From UBA7672 sp965279085 (lineage in GTDB: Bacteria; Pseudomonadota; Alphaproteobacteria; Caulobacterales; Hyphomonadaceae), in NCBI GenBank assembly GCA_965279085.1, contig OZ257149.1:3720001-3784000 (forward strand): a stretch of DNA of 64,000 bases. The letters run 5' to 3'. The notes beneath the pieces are model-generated. The model did not search any database, had not been told where the DNA came from, and saw nothing but the letters and a program-made list of their open reading frames with translations. This document shows positions 41,862 through 50,304 of this stretch, piece after piece. How positions within the stretch are numbered: position 1 is the stretch's first letter; each line of letters starts with the position of its first letter. A program made the position numbers and the translations under genes.

Positions 41862-42989
41862 ATGAAGCTTCGTCACGTTTCGCTGGCGGTCGTCTCGATC
41901 GTGCTTGCCATGTCCGGGGCCCAGGCGGCCTTCGCGCAGGCCGTGGGTGTTGACCATGGCGAGGTGAAGTCTGGCGTCACGCAGGCGGGACTGGAAACCG
42001 ACAAGAAGGCGATCGACGCGCCGACTGTCGAGCCGGGCTACACCGTTCCGCGTCTCAAGGACGGCAAGCCGGACATCACCGGCGTTTGGTCCAACGCTTC
42101 CAACACATCGCTGCGCCGCCCGGGTAGCACTAAGAATCTGGTGATGACCGACGACGAGGCCGCGAAGGCCCGTGCGTCCAACCCGCAGAACGTTCGCCAG
42201 CAGACTGACGACAACCAGAAGACGGAAGACGGCCTGCTGACCGGCAAGGATCTCGCGTCGGGTCGCGGCTACAACGCGTTCTGGATCGATCCGGGCAACA
42301 ACTATGCGCTGGTGAAAGGCACGTGGCGGACGTCGTGGATCGTCGAGCCGGCGAACGGACAGGTGCCGAGCAAGGCCGGTCGTGGCGGTGGCGGATATGG
42401 CGGGCCGCGTCCGCAGAATGCCGCCGGTCGCGATCCGGGCTATGGCTACAACAACCCGGAAGAGCGCAACCTCAACGAGCGCTGCTTCATCCTCGGCACG
42501 TCGGGCCCGCCGATCGGGAACTACCTCTACAACAATACGACGCAGATCATTCAGTCGCCGGATCACGTGATGATCATGTCCGAGATGATCCATGACGCGC
42601 GCATCATACCGCTTAACGCCAAGCACAAGCCGAAGGAGCTTGCACCGTGGATGGGCGATTCCATCGGCTGGTGGGAAGGCGACACGCTGGTGGTCGAGAC
42701 GATCAACATGCAGCGTGGCGGCGGCGGCGTGGCGCTGAGCCCAAGCGGCAAGATCACTGAGCGCTTCACCCGCTATAACGAGCGGCAGGTGTTCTACGAA
42801 TTCATCGTCGACGATCCGGAAAACTACACGCAGACGTGGAAGGGCCAGATGTCGCTCAACGCGGTGAACGGCATCTACGAATATGCCTGCCACGAGGGTA
42901 ACTATGCCCTGCACGGCATCCTTGAGGCCGGTCGCAAGAACGACCGCGAGGGCAAGGTGAACGACGCCAGCAAGGACGGCGAGGAGTAA
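41862..42989 (+). CDS. Secreted protein, paralogue A of a tandem pair
   Basis: 375 residues with a Sec signal (LRHVSLAVVSIVLAMSGAQAAFAQ). The mature part contains ITGVWSNASN, GRGYNAFWIDPG, GTWRTSWIV, NNPEERNLNERC, YNNTTQIIQSPDHVMI, GDSIGWWEGDTLVVETIN and EYACHEGNYALHGILE. The same motif order is found in many large uncharacterised secreted proteins of soil and freshwater bacteria. No known catalytic motif. A GGGAGATTTGAGTTC site precedes the ATG. About half of the positions match the next gene. Confidence 0.88.
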   Translation: MKLRHVSLAVVSIVLAMSGAQAAFAQAVGVDHGEVKSGVTQAGLETDKKAIDAPTVEPGYTVPRLKDGKPDITGVWSNASNTSLRRPGSTKNLVMTDDEAAKARASNPQNVRQQTDDNQKTEDGLLTGKDLASGRGYNAFWIDPGNNYALVKGTWRTSWIVEPANGQVPSKAGRGGGGYGGPRPQNAAGRDPGYGYNNPEERNLNERCFILGTSGPPIGNYLYNNTTQIIQSPDHVMIMSEMIHDARIIPLNAKHKPKELAPWMGDSIGWWEGDTLVVETINMQRGGGGVALSPSGKITERFTRYNERQVFYEFIVDDPENYTQTWKGQMSLNAVNGIYEYACHEGNYALHGILEAGRKNDREGKVNDASKDGEE

Positions 42990-43063
42990 TCCTCCGTTTC
43001 GTCTTGCGCCGCTGGCGAAAAAGATATGCGGTGGGTCAAAAGAACCTGCCCGGGGAGGAAACC

Positions 43064-44179
43064 ATGATCAAGCTTCGCCACGTTTCGCTGGCTGCGGTCG
43101 CCATTGCCATGGCTGTCGCAGGCGCAGGAGCCGCTTCGGCACAGGCCGCCGCCCAGACCGGCGCACGCGTCGTGGTGCCGAACCTGAAGCCGGCCAAGGA
43201 AGGCGATCGCGTCGCCGCCGGCTACACCGCGCCGCGCCTCGGCATTGGCCAGCCGGATCTCACCGGCGTGTGGTCGAACGCTTCCAACACGCGCATGACG
43301 CGCGCGGGCAAGTTCAACAAGCTGGTCCTCAATGACGAGGAAGCCGAGCACGCCCGCGTGACCGACCCCTCCAACATCCGGCAGGCGACGGACGACAACC
43401 AGAAGACGGCGGACGGTCTGCTCGACGGCAAGGATCTCGCCTCGGGCCGTGGCTATAACTCGTTCTGGATCGATCCGGGTTCGAGCCTCGCCAACGTGAA
43501 GGGCACGTGGCGCACGTCGTGGATCGTCGATCCGCCCTCGGGCGCGGTGCCGTTCTCGGAGGATGGCCGCAAGCTGCTGACCTCGATGCGCGGACAGCGC
43601 GGGCAGGGCCGTGGGTCGGGCTATGACAATCCGGAAGAGCGTGGCGCGGGCGAGCGCTGCATCGTCGGCTTCGGCGGCACGGGCGGCCCGCCGATGATGA
43701 ACGTGCTGTACAACAACAATTACCAGATCATCCAGTCGCAGGATCACGTCGTGATCGTCGTCGAGATGAACCACGACGCGCGCATCATCCCGCTGAACGC
43801 CGAGCACAGGCCGAATGCGATGAACCCGTATCTGGGCGACTCGATCGGCTGGTGGGAGGGGGACACGCTGGTGGTCGAGACCATCAACATCAACCCGAAC
43901 GGCGGCGGACAGGTTCAGCTGACGCCGGCCGGCAAGATCATCGAGCGCTTCACGCGCTATTCCGACACGCAGGTGCTGTACGAATTCGAGGTGCATGACC
44001 CGGCGCTCTACAGCCAGGTGTGGAAGGGCGAGGTCGGCCTCAACCGCGTCGACAGCAACGTGTTCGAGTATGCATGCCACGAGGGCAATTATGGCCTGCA
44101 CGGCATTCTGGAGGGCGGCCGCGCGGCTGATCGTTCGGGCAAGAACATCAACGAGAAGGGCGATCGCGACGAGGGCTAA
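43064..44179 (+). CDS. Secreted protein, paralogue B of a tandem pair
   Basis: 371 residues, signal peptide LRHVSLAAVAIAMAVAGAGAASAQ, and the same motifs as the gene before it (LTGVWSNASN, GRGYNSFWIDPG, GDSIGWWEGDTLVVETIN, EYACHEGNYGLHGILE). The strongest differences are in the middle, where paralogue A has a Gly/Pro/Asn-rich insertion. A strong GGGGAGGAAACC site precedes the ATG. It ends before a clear terminator, so the pair probably forms one transcription unit. Confidence 0.88.
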   Translation: MIKLRHVSLAAVAIAMAVAGAGAASAQAAAQTGARVVVPNLKPAKEGDRVAAGYTAPRLGIGQPDLTGVWSNASNTRMTRAGKFNKLVLNDEEAEHARVTDPSNIRQATDDNQKTADGLLDGKDLASGRGYNSFWIDPGSSLANVKGTWRTSWIVDPPSGAVPFSEDGRKLLTSMRGQRGQGRGSGYDNPEERGAGERCIVGFGGTGGPPMMNVLYNNNYQIIQSQDHVVIVVEMNHDARIIPLNAEHRPNAMNPYLGDSIGWWEGDTLVVETININPNGGGQVQLTPAGKIIERFTRYSDTQVLYEFEVHDPALYSQVWKGEVGLNRVDSNVFEYACHEGNYGLHGILEGGRAADRSGKNINEKGDRDEG

Positions 44180-44200
44180 GCGCTCTTGAGCTGGAATTGA

Positions 44201-44236
44201 AAACGCCGCAGCCAGAAGCTGCGGCGTTTTTCTTTT
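44201..44236 (+). terminator. Rho-independent terminator
   Basis: An 11-bp stem (AAACGCCGCAG with CTGCGGCGTTT) and a seven-base loop are followed by TTTCTTTT, immediately downstream of the tandem secreted-protein genes. The A-rich side could also serve the convergent MORN gene on the other strand. Confidence 0.9.
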
Positions 44237-44260
44237 CCACCGTCAGAAGTCGTGCGCCGC

Positions 44261-45580
44261 CTAGTTCCGGCCGCCGCCGGTCTTGAACTCGATGCGTTTG
44301 CCGTTGGGCAGGACGCGCGTGCAGGGCGATTGACGGGCGTCTTCGATCCAACGGCATTCTTCCTTAGAGCCGTCCTGGCGGATATCGACGCCGGGGCCGT
44401 TGCGCTTGTTGTTGATGTACATGCCTTCGAAGCGTTCGCCGGTTGCGTAGGTCGCGATGGCGCGGCCCTGCAGCACGCCTTCGACCCATGTGCCTTCGAT
44501 GGTGGCGATGTTGCTCACCTCGATGTTCGGCCCGTGCGGACGGTGATCGAGGAACTGGCCGGTGATCTTGCGGCCATCCTTGAAGGAGAGTTCGCCGGGG
44601 CCGCTCTGCTGGTCGTTGACGAACACGCCGCGGAAGACGCGCCCGTCGCCGAAGGTGGCGGTGGCCTGGCCGGTGCGTTTGTCGTCGGTGAAGCGGCCGA
44701 TGTAGGTGTACGAGCCGTCGTTGGCCTTGAGCGTGCCGTCGCCATTGCGCCGGTCGTTCACCCAGCTGCCGTCATAGGTCCATTGCTGGTCGCCGGTGGT
44801 GTAGGCGCCCTGGCCGTTGCGGCGGTCGTCGCGCCACTCGCCGACATAGATCGAGCCGTCGGTGAAGCGCTGCGTACCCGAGCCGTCGCGCTTGCCGCGA
44901 ACGAAGTCGCCTTCGTAGGTGGACTTGTCGCGATAGGTCATGCGGCCCATGCCCTGGCGTTCGCCATTGCTGAAGGCGCCTTCATAAATCTCGCCGCTCG
45001 CAAGCGTTTCCTTGCCCTGACCGCTGATGATGCCGGCGGTGTAGGCGCCTTCATAGCGATAGCCATCGGGGCAGGAGTAGACGCCGCGGCCGTTGATCTG
45101 TCCGCCGGCGAAAGCGCCGCGATACGAGCAGCCATTGGCGAATGTCTCGACGCCATCGCCGTTGCGGACGAAGTCGATGCCGACCGACACCAGTTCCTTC
45201 ACGCCGCCCTTTTCAGCGCAAGCGCAGTTGAGGACGGGCGCGCTGTAGGTGCCGCCGGGCGCCACGGAGCCGATCGAGCGCGGGGGGCCGACATAGGTGC
45301 TCGGTCGCTTGCAGGAAAAAGTGATGTCCTTGAGGTTCACGTCGCCCGACGTGCTCGAGTTGTTGACGAGGCGCAGCTCGACGTTCGAGCCGTCGCAGCC
45401 GAGCGAGGGCGTGGCCCGCCAGTGGACTTCGCGGCCATCGCTCCAGCGCATGCCGGTGGTCCATTCCTGGCCCTGCCAGGCGCTGGCGCCGAGGGCGGCG
45501 GCTGCGCTGGCGATGACGCCGAAAACCGCAACGATCCCCGCACGGCGGACAAGCTTCGCACGGCGCTCAGACCCAGACAT
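44261..45580 (-). CDS. MORN-repeat protein with membrane anchor
   Basis: 439 residues. A hydrophobic segment near 15-33 (AGIVAVFGVIASAAAALGA) is a signal anchor or signal peptide. Residues about 35-130 form an uncharacterised domain with a Cys-containing core (ITFSCKRP, APVLNCACAEKGG). About ten MORN repeats follow (for example SYRGAFAGGQINGRG, YEGAYTAGIISGQG, YEGDFVRGKRDGSG, FEGMYINNKRNGPG). MORN repeats usually bind lipids or act as scaffolds. Start at 45580 after GGGAGGTCGTCTGC. Confidence 0.9.
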   Translation of the reverse strand: MSGSERRAKLVRRAGIVAVFGVIASAAAALGASAWQGQEWTTGMRWSDGREVHWRATPSLGCDGSNVELRLVNNSSTSGDVNLKDITFSCKRPSTYVGPPRSIGSVAPGGTYSAPVLNCACAEKGGVKELVSVGIDFVRNGDGVETFANGCSYRGAFAGGQINGRGVYSCPDGYRYEGAYTAGIISGQGKETLASGEIYEGAFSNGERQGMGRMTYRDKSTYEGDFVRGKRDGSGTQRFTDGSIYVGEWRDDRRNGQGAYTTGDQQWTYDGSWVNDRRNGDGTLKANDGSYTYIGRFTDDKRTGQATATFGDGRVFRGVFVNDQQSGPGELSFKDGRKITGQFLDHRPHGPNIEVSNIATIEGTWVEGVLQGRAIATYATGERFEGMYINNKRNGPGVDIRQDGSKEECRWIEDARQSPCTRVLPNGKRIEFKTGGGRN

Positions 45581-45769
45581 GCAGACGACCTCCCGACACG
45601 TTTGGTAAGGGATATTCCACCCCGGAACCCTGTTTCCAGATGGCCCGGCAAGTTGAGCCAAACTGTGGCCCTCCTGCGGCGCCTCCGGAGGTTAATCGCA
45701 GTCGCGGGAACCGGGCAGGGGGGGCCGGCGTTCGTTGATCCAGTCAAACATGAATCAATGGAGCAGGTT

Positions 45770-45961
45770 ATGACCCGCATGATGTCTATCGCCCCCGCGG
45801 CCGCCTTTCTGGGCTTCGCGCTGCTCTCTGGCTGCGGCCACAATATGGAGCAACGGGCTGCGACGGGGGCGGCGACGGGTCTTATTATTGCGGGTCCGGT
45901 GGGGGCTGCGGTTGGTGCGGGCGTTGGTGCGGTCGTCAACGAGGCTGAAGAGGACAAGTAG
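45770..45961 (+). CDS. Mini-lipoprotein with glycine zipper, copy 1
   Basis: 63 residues: a lipoprotein signal with Cys in LLSGCGHNMEQR, then TGAATGLIIAGPVGAAVGAGVGAVV, a glycine-zipper helix, and an acidic end (NEAEEDK). It would be an outer-membrane-associated small lipoprotein. The next copy at 46058 is very similar. After its TAG the same frame stays open and encodes Tyr/Ser-rich residues that lead into copy 2. Confidence 0.75.
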   Translation: MTRMMSIAPAAAFLGFALLSGCGHNMEQRAATGAATGLIIAGPVGAAVGAGVGAVVNEAEEDK

Positions 45962-46057
45962 TGCTATTCGTCGTATTACGTGTACTTCCCGTCCGGCACT
46001 GGCGGGGGAGCCCTTCGGCACGCTACAAGAGCGGCGGCGGCAGAGGCGGGGCGTGAC

Positions 46058-46243
46058 ATGACGATTCGGACATCCCTTTTCATGGGTACGGTTGCACTGG
46101 CGCTGCTGGCCGGGTGCGGCAGCAATATGGAACAGCGTGTGGCGACGGGGGCGGCGACGGGTCTTGTTATTGCTGGTCCGGTCGGGGCGGCGGTGGGCGC
46201 GGCCGTGGGGGCTGTTGTCGATACGGTTGGGGACGAGAAGTAG
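46058..46243 (+). CDS. Mini-lipoprotein with glycine zipper, copy 2
   Basis: 61 residues, lipobox ALLAGC, then SNMEQRVATGAATGLVIAGP and VGAAVGAAVGAVVDTVGDEK. A close copy of the gene at 45770. The TAG is followed, in frame, by an aromatic-rich stretch (YYYYYFWPG). Relatives of this type often occur as tandem small lipoproteins of unknown function. The uvrB start lies 91 bases further on. Confidence 0.75.
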   Translation: MTIRTSLFMGTVALALLAGCGSNMEQRVATGAATGLVIAGPVGAAVGAAVGAVVDTVGDEK

Positions 46244-46333
46244 TACTATTACTACTACTTCTGGCCGGGCTTCTGTCAGCAGCGGGCTGAGGGGCTCTGG
46301 CGAACGGAAGCTGAACGGCCCATATTCTGGCCC

Positions 46334-48574
46334 ATGGCGAAATCGACCTCGAAATCCGTGAAGAAGGGCGTGGCCGAGGGCCCGCAGGCGGCGTTCGCGG
46401 CCAAGATCAAGGACGCCGTCGCGATCGCGGAGGCCGACCAGGTCTGGACGCCCCACCGCCCCGAACGGACGTGGGAGAAGTTCGAAGGCGGCCGCAAATT
46501 CCGCGTCGCCTCGGACTATGAACCCGCCGGCGACCAGCCACAGGCGATCAGCGATCTCGTGCAGGGCGTGAAGGACAACGAGATGGACCAGGTCCTTCTC
46601 GGCGTCACGGGTTCCGGCAAGACATTCACGATGGCGAAGGTGATCGAGGCGGTGCAGCGGCCCGCGCTGATCCTCGCGCACAACAAGACGCTGGCGGCGC
46701 AGTTGTATGGGGAGTTCAAGAGCTTCTTCCCCGATAACGCGGTCGAGTATTTCGTGTCGTACTACGACTACTACATGCCCGAGGCTTATGTGCCGCGGAC
46801 GGACACGTACATCGAGAAAGAGTCATCGATCAACGAGGCGATTGATCGGATGCGGCACTCGGCTACGCGGGCGATCCTGGAGCGGGATGATGTGATCATC
46901 GTCGCGTCCGTGTCGTGCATCTACGGCATCGGGTCGGTTGAGACCTACAGCGCCATGACGTTCGAGCTGGCGCAGGGGGAGGCGAGAGACCCGCGGCAGG
47001 TGGCGGCCGATCTGGTGGCGCTGCAGTACAAGCGGAATGACCAGGCGTTCGGGCGGGGGACGTTCCGGATGAAGGGCGACACGATGGATGTGTGGCCGGT
47101 TCACCAGGAGGACCGGGCGTGGAAGATCTCGTTCTTCGGCGACGAGGTCGACAAGATCACCGAGTTCGATCCGCTCACCGGCAAGCAGACGCGGCCGATG
47201 GAGAAGATCAAGGTCTACGCCAACAGCCACTACGTCACCCCGCGCCCGACGCTGAACCAGGCGGTCGAGCACATAAAGGAAGAGCTGCGCCAGCGCCTCA
47301 ACGTGCTCAACCAGCAGGGCAAGCTTCTCGAGGCCCAGCGGCTTGAACAGCGCTGCCAGTTCGACATGGAGATGATGGTCGCGACCGGCAGCTGCGCCGG
47401 CATCGAGAACTACAGCCGCTATCTCACCGGCCGCCGCCCGGGCGAGCCGCCGCCGACCCTGTTCGAATACCTGCCCGACAACGCCATCATCTTCGTCGAC
47501 GAAAGCCACCAGACCATCCCGCAGATCGGCGCGATGTTCCGGGGCGACTTCAACCGCAAGTTCACCCTGTCCGAATTCGGCTTCCGCCTGCCGAGCTGTC
47601 TCGACAACCGCCCGCTGAAATTCGACGAGTGGGAGCAGATGCGCCCGCAGACCATCCACGTCTCGGCGACGCCGGGCCCGTGGGAGCTGAACCAGACCGG
47701 CGGCGTCTTCACCGAGCAGATCATCCGCCCGACGCACCTCATTGATCCTCCCGTCGAGATCCGCCCGGTCTACAGGGACAATGCCAACCAGGTGGACGAC
47801 TGCATCCATGAAGTGAAGCAGACGGCCGCGAAGGGGTTCCGGTCTCTCGTGACGACGCTCACCAAGAAGATGGCCGAGCAGCTGACCGAGCACATGACCG
47901 AGATGGGCGTGCGCGTGCGCTACATGCACTCCGACATCGACACGATCGAGCGCATCGAGATCATTCGTGATCTCAGGCTCGGCAAGTTCGACTGCCTGGT
48001 CGGCATCAACCTCTTGCGCGAGGGCCTCGATATCCCCGAGTGCGCCTTCGTCGGCATTCTGGATGCGGACAAGGAGGGCTTCCTGCGCTCCGAGACGTCG
48101 CTGATCCAGACCATCGGGCGCGCGGCGAGGAACTCGGAGGCTAGGGTGGTGCTGTATGCGGACCACATCACCGGCTCCATGGAGCGCGCGATGGCCGAGA
48201 CGGCGCGCCGCCGCCAGCGGCAGGAGAAGCACAACCTCGAGAACGGCCTGACGCCGATCACCGTGATCTCGGGCGTCAAGGACGTGCTGGAGGGCGTGAC
48301 CTCGAAGGCGGCGCAGGGCCTGCTGCCGCGCGGGCGCGACCCCAACAAGCGGGGCAAGGGCGCCACGCTTCCGGGGATGGAGGAGGAAGGCTTCGAGTTC
48401 ATCGGCAAGGGGCACAACCTCACGCGCGTCATCGACACGCTGGAGAAGGAAATGCGCGAAGCCGCCGCCAACCTGGAATTCGAAACCGCCGCCCGCCTGC
48501 GCGACGAGGTGAAGAAGCTGCGCGACACGGAGATCGGGATCGGCATCGAGGCGGTGCTGCCGCCGGCGGATTAG
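46334..48574 (+). CDS. uvrB: Excinuclease ABC subunit B
   Basis: 746 residues, somewhat longer than the E. coli enzyme because of an N-terminal Lys/Ala-rich extension before FRVASDYEPAGDQPQAI. Nucleotide-excision-repair helicase: Walker A GVTGSGKTFTMAK, the beta-hairpin YYDYYMPEAYVPRTDTYIEK, DEAD-type VDESHQTIPQ, GREP-like motifs NLLREGLDIPEC and QTIGRAARNSEA, and a C-terminal UVR motif (LEKEMREAAANLEFETAARLRDEVK) for UvrC binding. Intact. Confidence 0.98.
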   Translation: MAKSTSKSVKKGVAEGPQAAFAAKIKDAVAIAEADQVWTPHRPERTWEKFEGGRKFRVASDYEPAGDQPQAISDLVQGVKDNEMDQVLLGVTGSGKTFTMAKVIEAVQRPALILAHNKTLAAQLYGEFKSFFPDNAVEYFVSYYDYYMPEAYVPRTDTYIEKESSINEAIDRMRHSATRAILERDDVIIVASVSCIYGIGSVETYSAMTFELAQGEARDPRQVAADLVALQYKRNDQAFGRGTFRMKGDTMDVWPVHQEDRAWKISFFGDEVDKITEFDPLTGKQTRPMEKIKVYANSHYVTPRPTLNQAVEHIKEELRQRLNVLNQQGKLLEAQRLEQRCQFDMEMMVATGSCAGIENYSRYLTGRRPGEPPPTLFEYLPDNAIIFVDESHQTIPQIGAMFRGDFNRKFTLSEFGFRLPSCLDNRPLKFDEWEQMRPQTIHVSATPGPWELNQTGGVFTEQIIRPTHLIDPPVEIRPVYRDNANQVDDCIHEVKQTAAKGFRSLVTTLTKKMAEQLTEHMTEMGVRVRYMHSDIDTIERIEIIRDLRLGKFDCLVGINLLREGLDIPECAFVGILDADKEGFLRSETSLIQTIGRAARNSEARVVLYADHITGSMERAMAETARRRQRQEKHNLENGLTPITVISGVKDVLEGVTSKAAQGLLPRGRDPNKRGKGATLPGMEEEGFEFIGKGHNLTRVIDTLEKEMREAAANLEFETAARLRDEVKKLRDTEIGIGIEAVLPPAD

Positions 48575-48607
48575 GGGTAGGGTTCACCTAGATGCACCCT
48601 ACGTAAG

Positions 48608-48946
48608 TTATCCGAACCAAGTGCCAAAGAAGCGTTTGTTGTCTGCACTAAACGCCTTCGACTTCGGTTCTTCGCCACCTCTTGAGATGGTTTCGTTCAA
48701 CCCCACTGCCGTTGTGGCAAGTAGAAACGCGTTGGCGACGACAAGGAATACTCGAAGAGCGTCAACTGAGCCGCCAATCTGCGTGTTCAGAACGACCACC
48801 GCGATAAGGCTGACCAAGAAGATCATCCATTTTCGGTGGAAGCCGAAAAAATACCGCACTCCGTTGACAATGGCCCAAACAGCAAGGGCCGCCCCAGCAA
48901 CGGTGGTGAGAGATTGAGCCGAAAAAAACTGATCAGGCACGCTCAT
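48608..48946 (-). CDS. Small membrane protein of the protease island
   Basis: 112 residues with three hydrophobic segments (about 12-32, 40-60 and 62-82). They include SLTTVAGAALAVWAIVNGV and MIFLVSLIAVVVLNTQ. A charged C-terminal tail ends in KRFFGTWFG. No recognised family. It follows the protease gene by nine bases on the same strand and is AT-richer than core genes nearby, so it is probably co-expressed with and perhaps a partner of that protease. Confidence 0.75.
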   Translation of the reverse strand: MSVPDQFFSAQSLTTVAGAALAVWAIVNGVRYFFGFHRKWMIFLVSLIAVVVLNTQIGGSVDALRVFLVVANAFLLATTAVGLNETISRGGEEPKSKAFSADNKRFFGTWFG

Positions 48947-48955
48947 GTTCGTCCC

Positions 48956-50203
48956 CTATTCTTGAGTAGCTATTCTGGCAGATAGCGCGACCCCGTTCGC
49001 TTTGCTTAGGTATTGCAGCAGCGGTTCTGCGTTGACGATGTAAGTGGCTTTTCCGCCCGGTGCGCCACCAACCACCATGCCCACCCACTTGTTGGATTCT
49101 GGCTCCAAGACCCATGAACCTGAATCTCCTGGGCCACAAAAAGTACTAGCCCACGGAGGCCAAACGAAAAGATCGAACCACTTTCGGTAGTGCGGGTGAA
49201 TGTGGGTATGCGGAAAGTGATGAGTTCTGCCGCCATAGGTAACTATGGCAGCTGGCGACCCAATTATCCCGTGTCGCTTCCACATTTTGCGATGCGGAAT
49301 GGTCACGTGACTTTCGGATCGCGTCATACGCAAGGCGTCGTGTGCGTCAGCCGTGTCGACGTCACGAAATTCGGCGGTTGTTTGAAAGCACGTAGCCCCG
49401 GGTCGTATGAGTGCAGCGTCCGGTTCAAACGTGTCGCGCACCAGGTCGGCTGCAAATTGTTTGCTTTGGCAACTCGTCGATAAGACATGGGCACACGTCA
49501 CGAGGAGGCTTGAGCTTGAAGCGGAGACCACTTCTCCACCAACCACTCCTTCACCTGTCCCGCCTAGAAGGCAGCGTCCATATTCAGCAATAAATTCTGG
49601 GCTCGGCGTCATGACGACTCCGATGCCAAGCCAAGACTTCAAGTCCGCCAATTTGCGTGCGATTTCGGGTTTGAGAGTCTCCAATTTCGCTGCGACGCCT
49701 ACAGCGTCGCCGTAACCGAAGAAACCTCGCCACGGCAATTCTTGGACCCGTCTTAAGCCTAGGTGTGGCGATAGCTCACGCGCTTCGATGCGATTGTCTC
49801 GACCAATGAATGCAATGGCGTCGGCAACGCGACCTAGCGCTAGAAGTTCAGGCCGAGCCATTTGCCATTGCAACGCAGCTAGTTGTGCTGCTGCTTCGGG
49901 TCTGGATAATTCTCTGAGAGAGTAAGCTTCGTATCCCGGAGGTATTTCTCGGATTTCGAACTGCGGTATTTCGTCATCACTCACCCGATCAAGGTAGCTC
50001 GACAAGAAACTCCGTCTTTCCTGCGCAATTCGATTTGAGTGTTCCCGTGGTTGAGGGGGTACAATCCATTCATCGGATTCGCCTCTTTTCTGCCGGAGCC
50101 GGAGCCTTTCGGAATAGCGGCCGAACAGGAAGCCGTACAAGGTGAACAGTACAGCAGCGGAAACTAGAGCGAAACCTAGAACGAGCGTTTCGATAATTTG
50201 CAT
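48956..50203 (-). CDS. Membrane-anchored trypsin-like serine protease
   Basis: 415 residues. One membrane segment at about 5-27, immediately followed by RYSERLRLRQKR, so by the positive-inside rule the rest faces the cytoplasm. Residues about 100-195 are helical with no known fold. The chymotrypsin-like domain has the full triad: His239 in LLVTCAHVLS, Asp262 in FEPDAALIRPG and Ser361 in CGPGDSGSWVLE. The ATG at 50203 has the strong GGGAGGGGGCAGCA before it; an ATG 30 bases upstream is less likely. AT-richer than the surrounding core genes. Confidence 0.85.
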   Translation of the reverse strand: MQIIETLVLGFALVSAAVLFTLYGFLFGRYSERLRLRQKRGESDEWIVPPQPREHSNRIAQERRSFLSSYLDRVSDDEIPQFEIREIPPGYEAYSLRELSRPEAAAQLAALQWQMARPELLALGRVADAIAFIGRDNRIEARELSPHLGLRRVQELPWRGFFGYGDAVGVAAKLETLKPEIARKLADLKSWLGIGVVMTPSPEFIAEYGRCLLGGTGEGVVGGEVVSASSSSLLVTCAHVLSTSCQSKQFAADLVRDTFEPDAALIRPGATCFQTTAEFRDVDTADAHDALRMTRSESHVTIPHRKMWKRHGIIGSPAAIVTYGGRTHHFPHTHIHPHYRKWFDLFVWPPWASTFCGPGDSGSWVLEPESNKWVGMVVGGAPGGKATYIVNAEPLLQYLSKANGVALSARIATQE

Positions 50204-50304
50204 TGCTGCCCCCTCCCAAAGGAAGGTCAGCATCGAAATCAGAAGTGGGCAAGTGAGGAGATGGCGATCCCCTAGGGGCTACCCCTCACTGTCACTCTAC
50301 GGAA

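Noticed and set aside
44252..45769. Long plus-strand frame joined to the first mini-lipoprotein
   Set aside because: It runs antisense to the MORN-repeat gene; only the last 63 codons, from the ATG at 45770, have signal-peptide and lipobox character.
46823..48415. 530-residue open frame on the minus strand within uvrB
   Set aside because: Antisense shadow of an intact, strongly conserved gene; the translation is Leu/His/Arg-rich without motifs.
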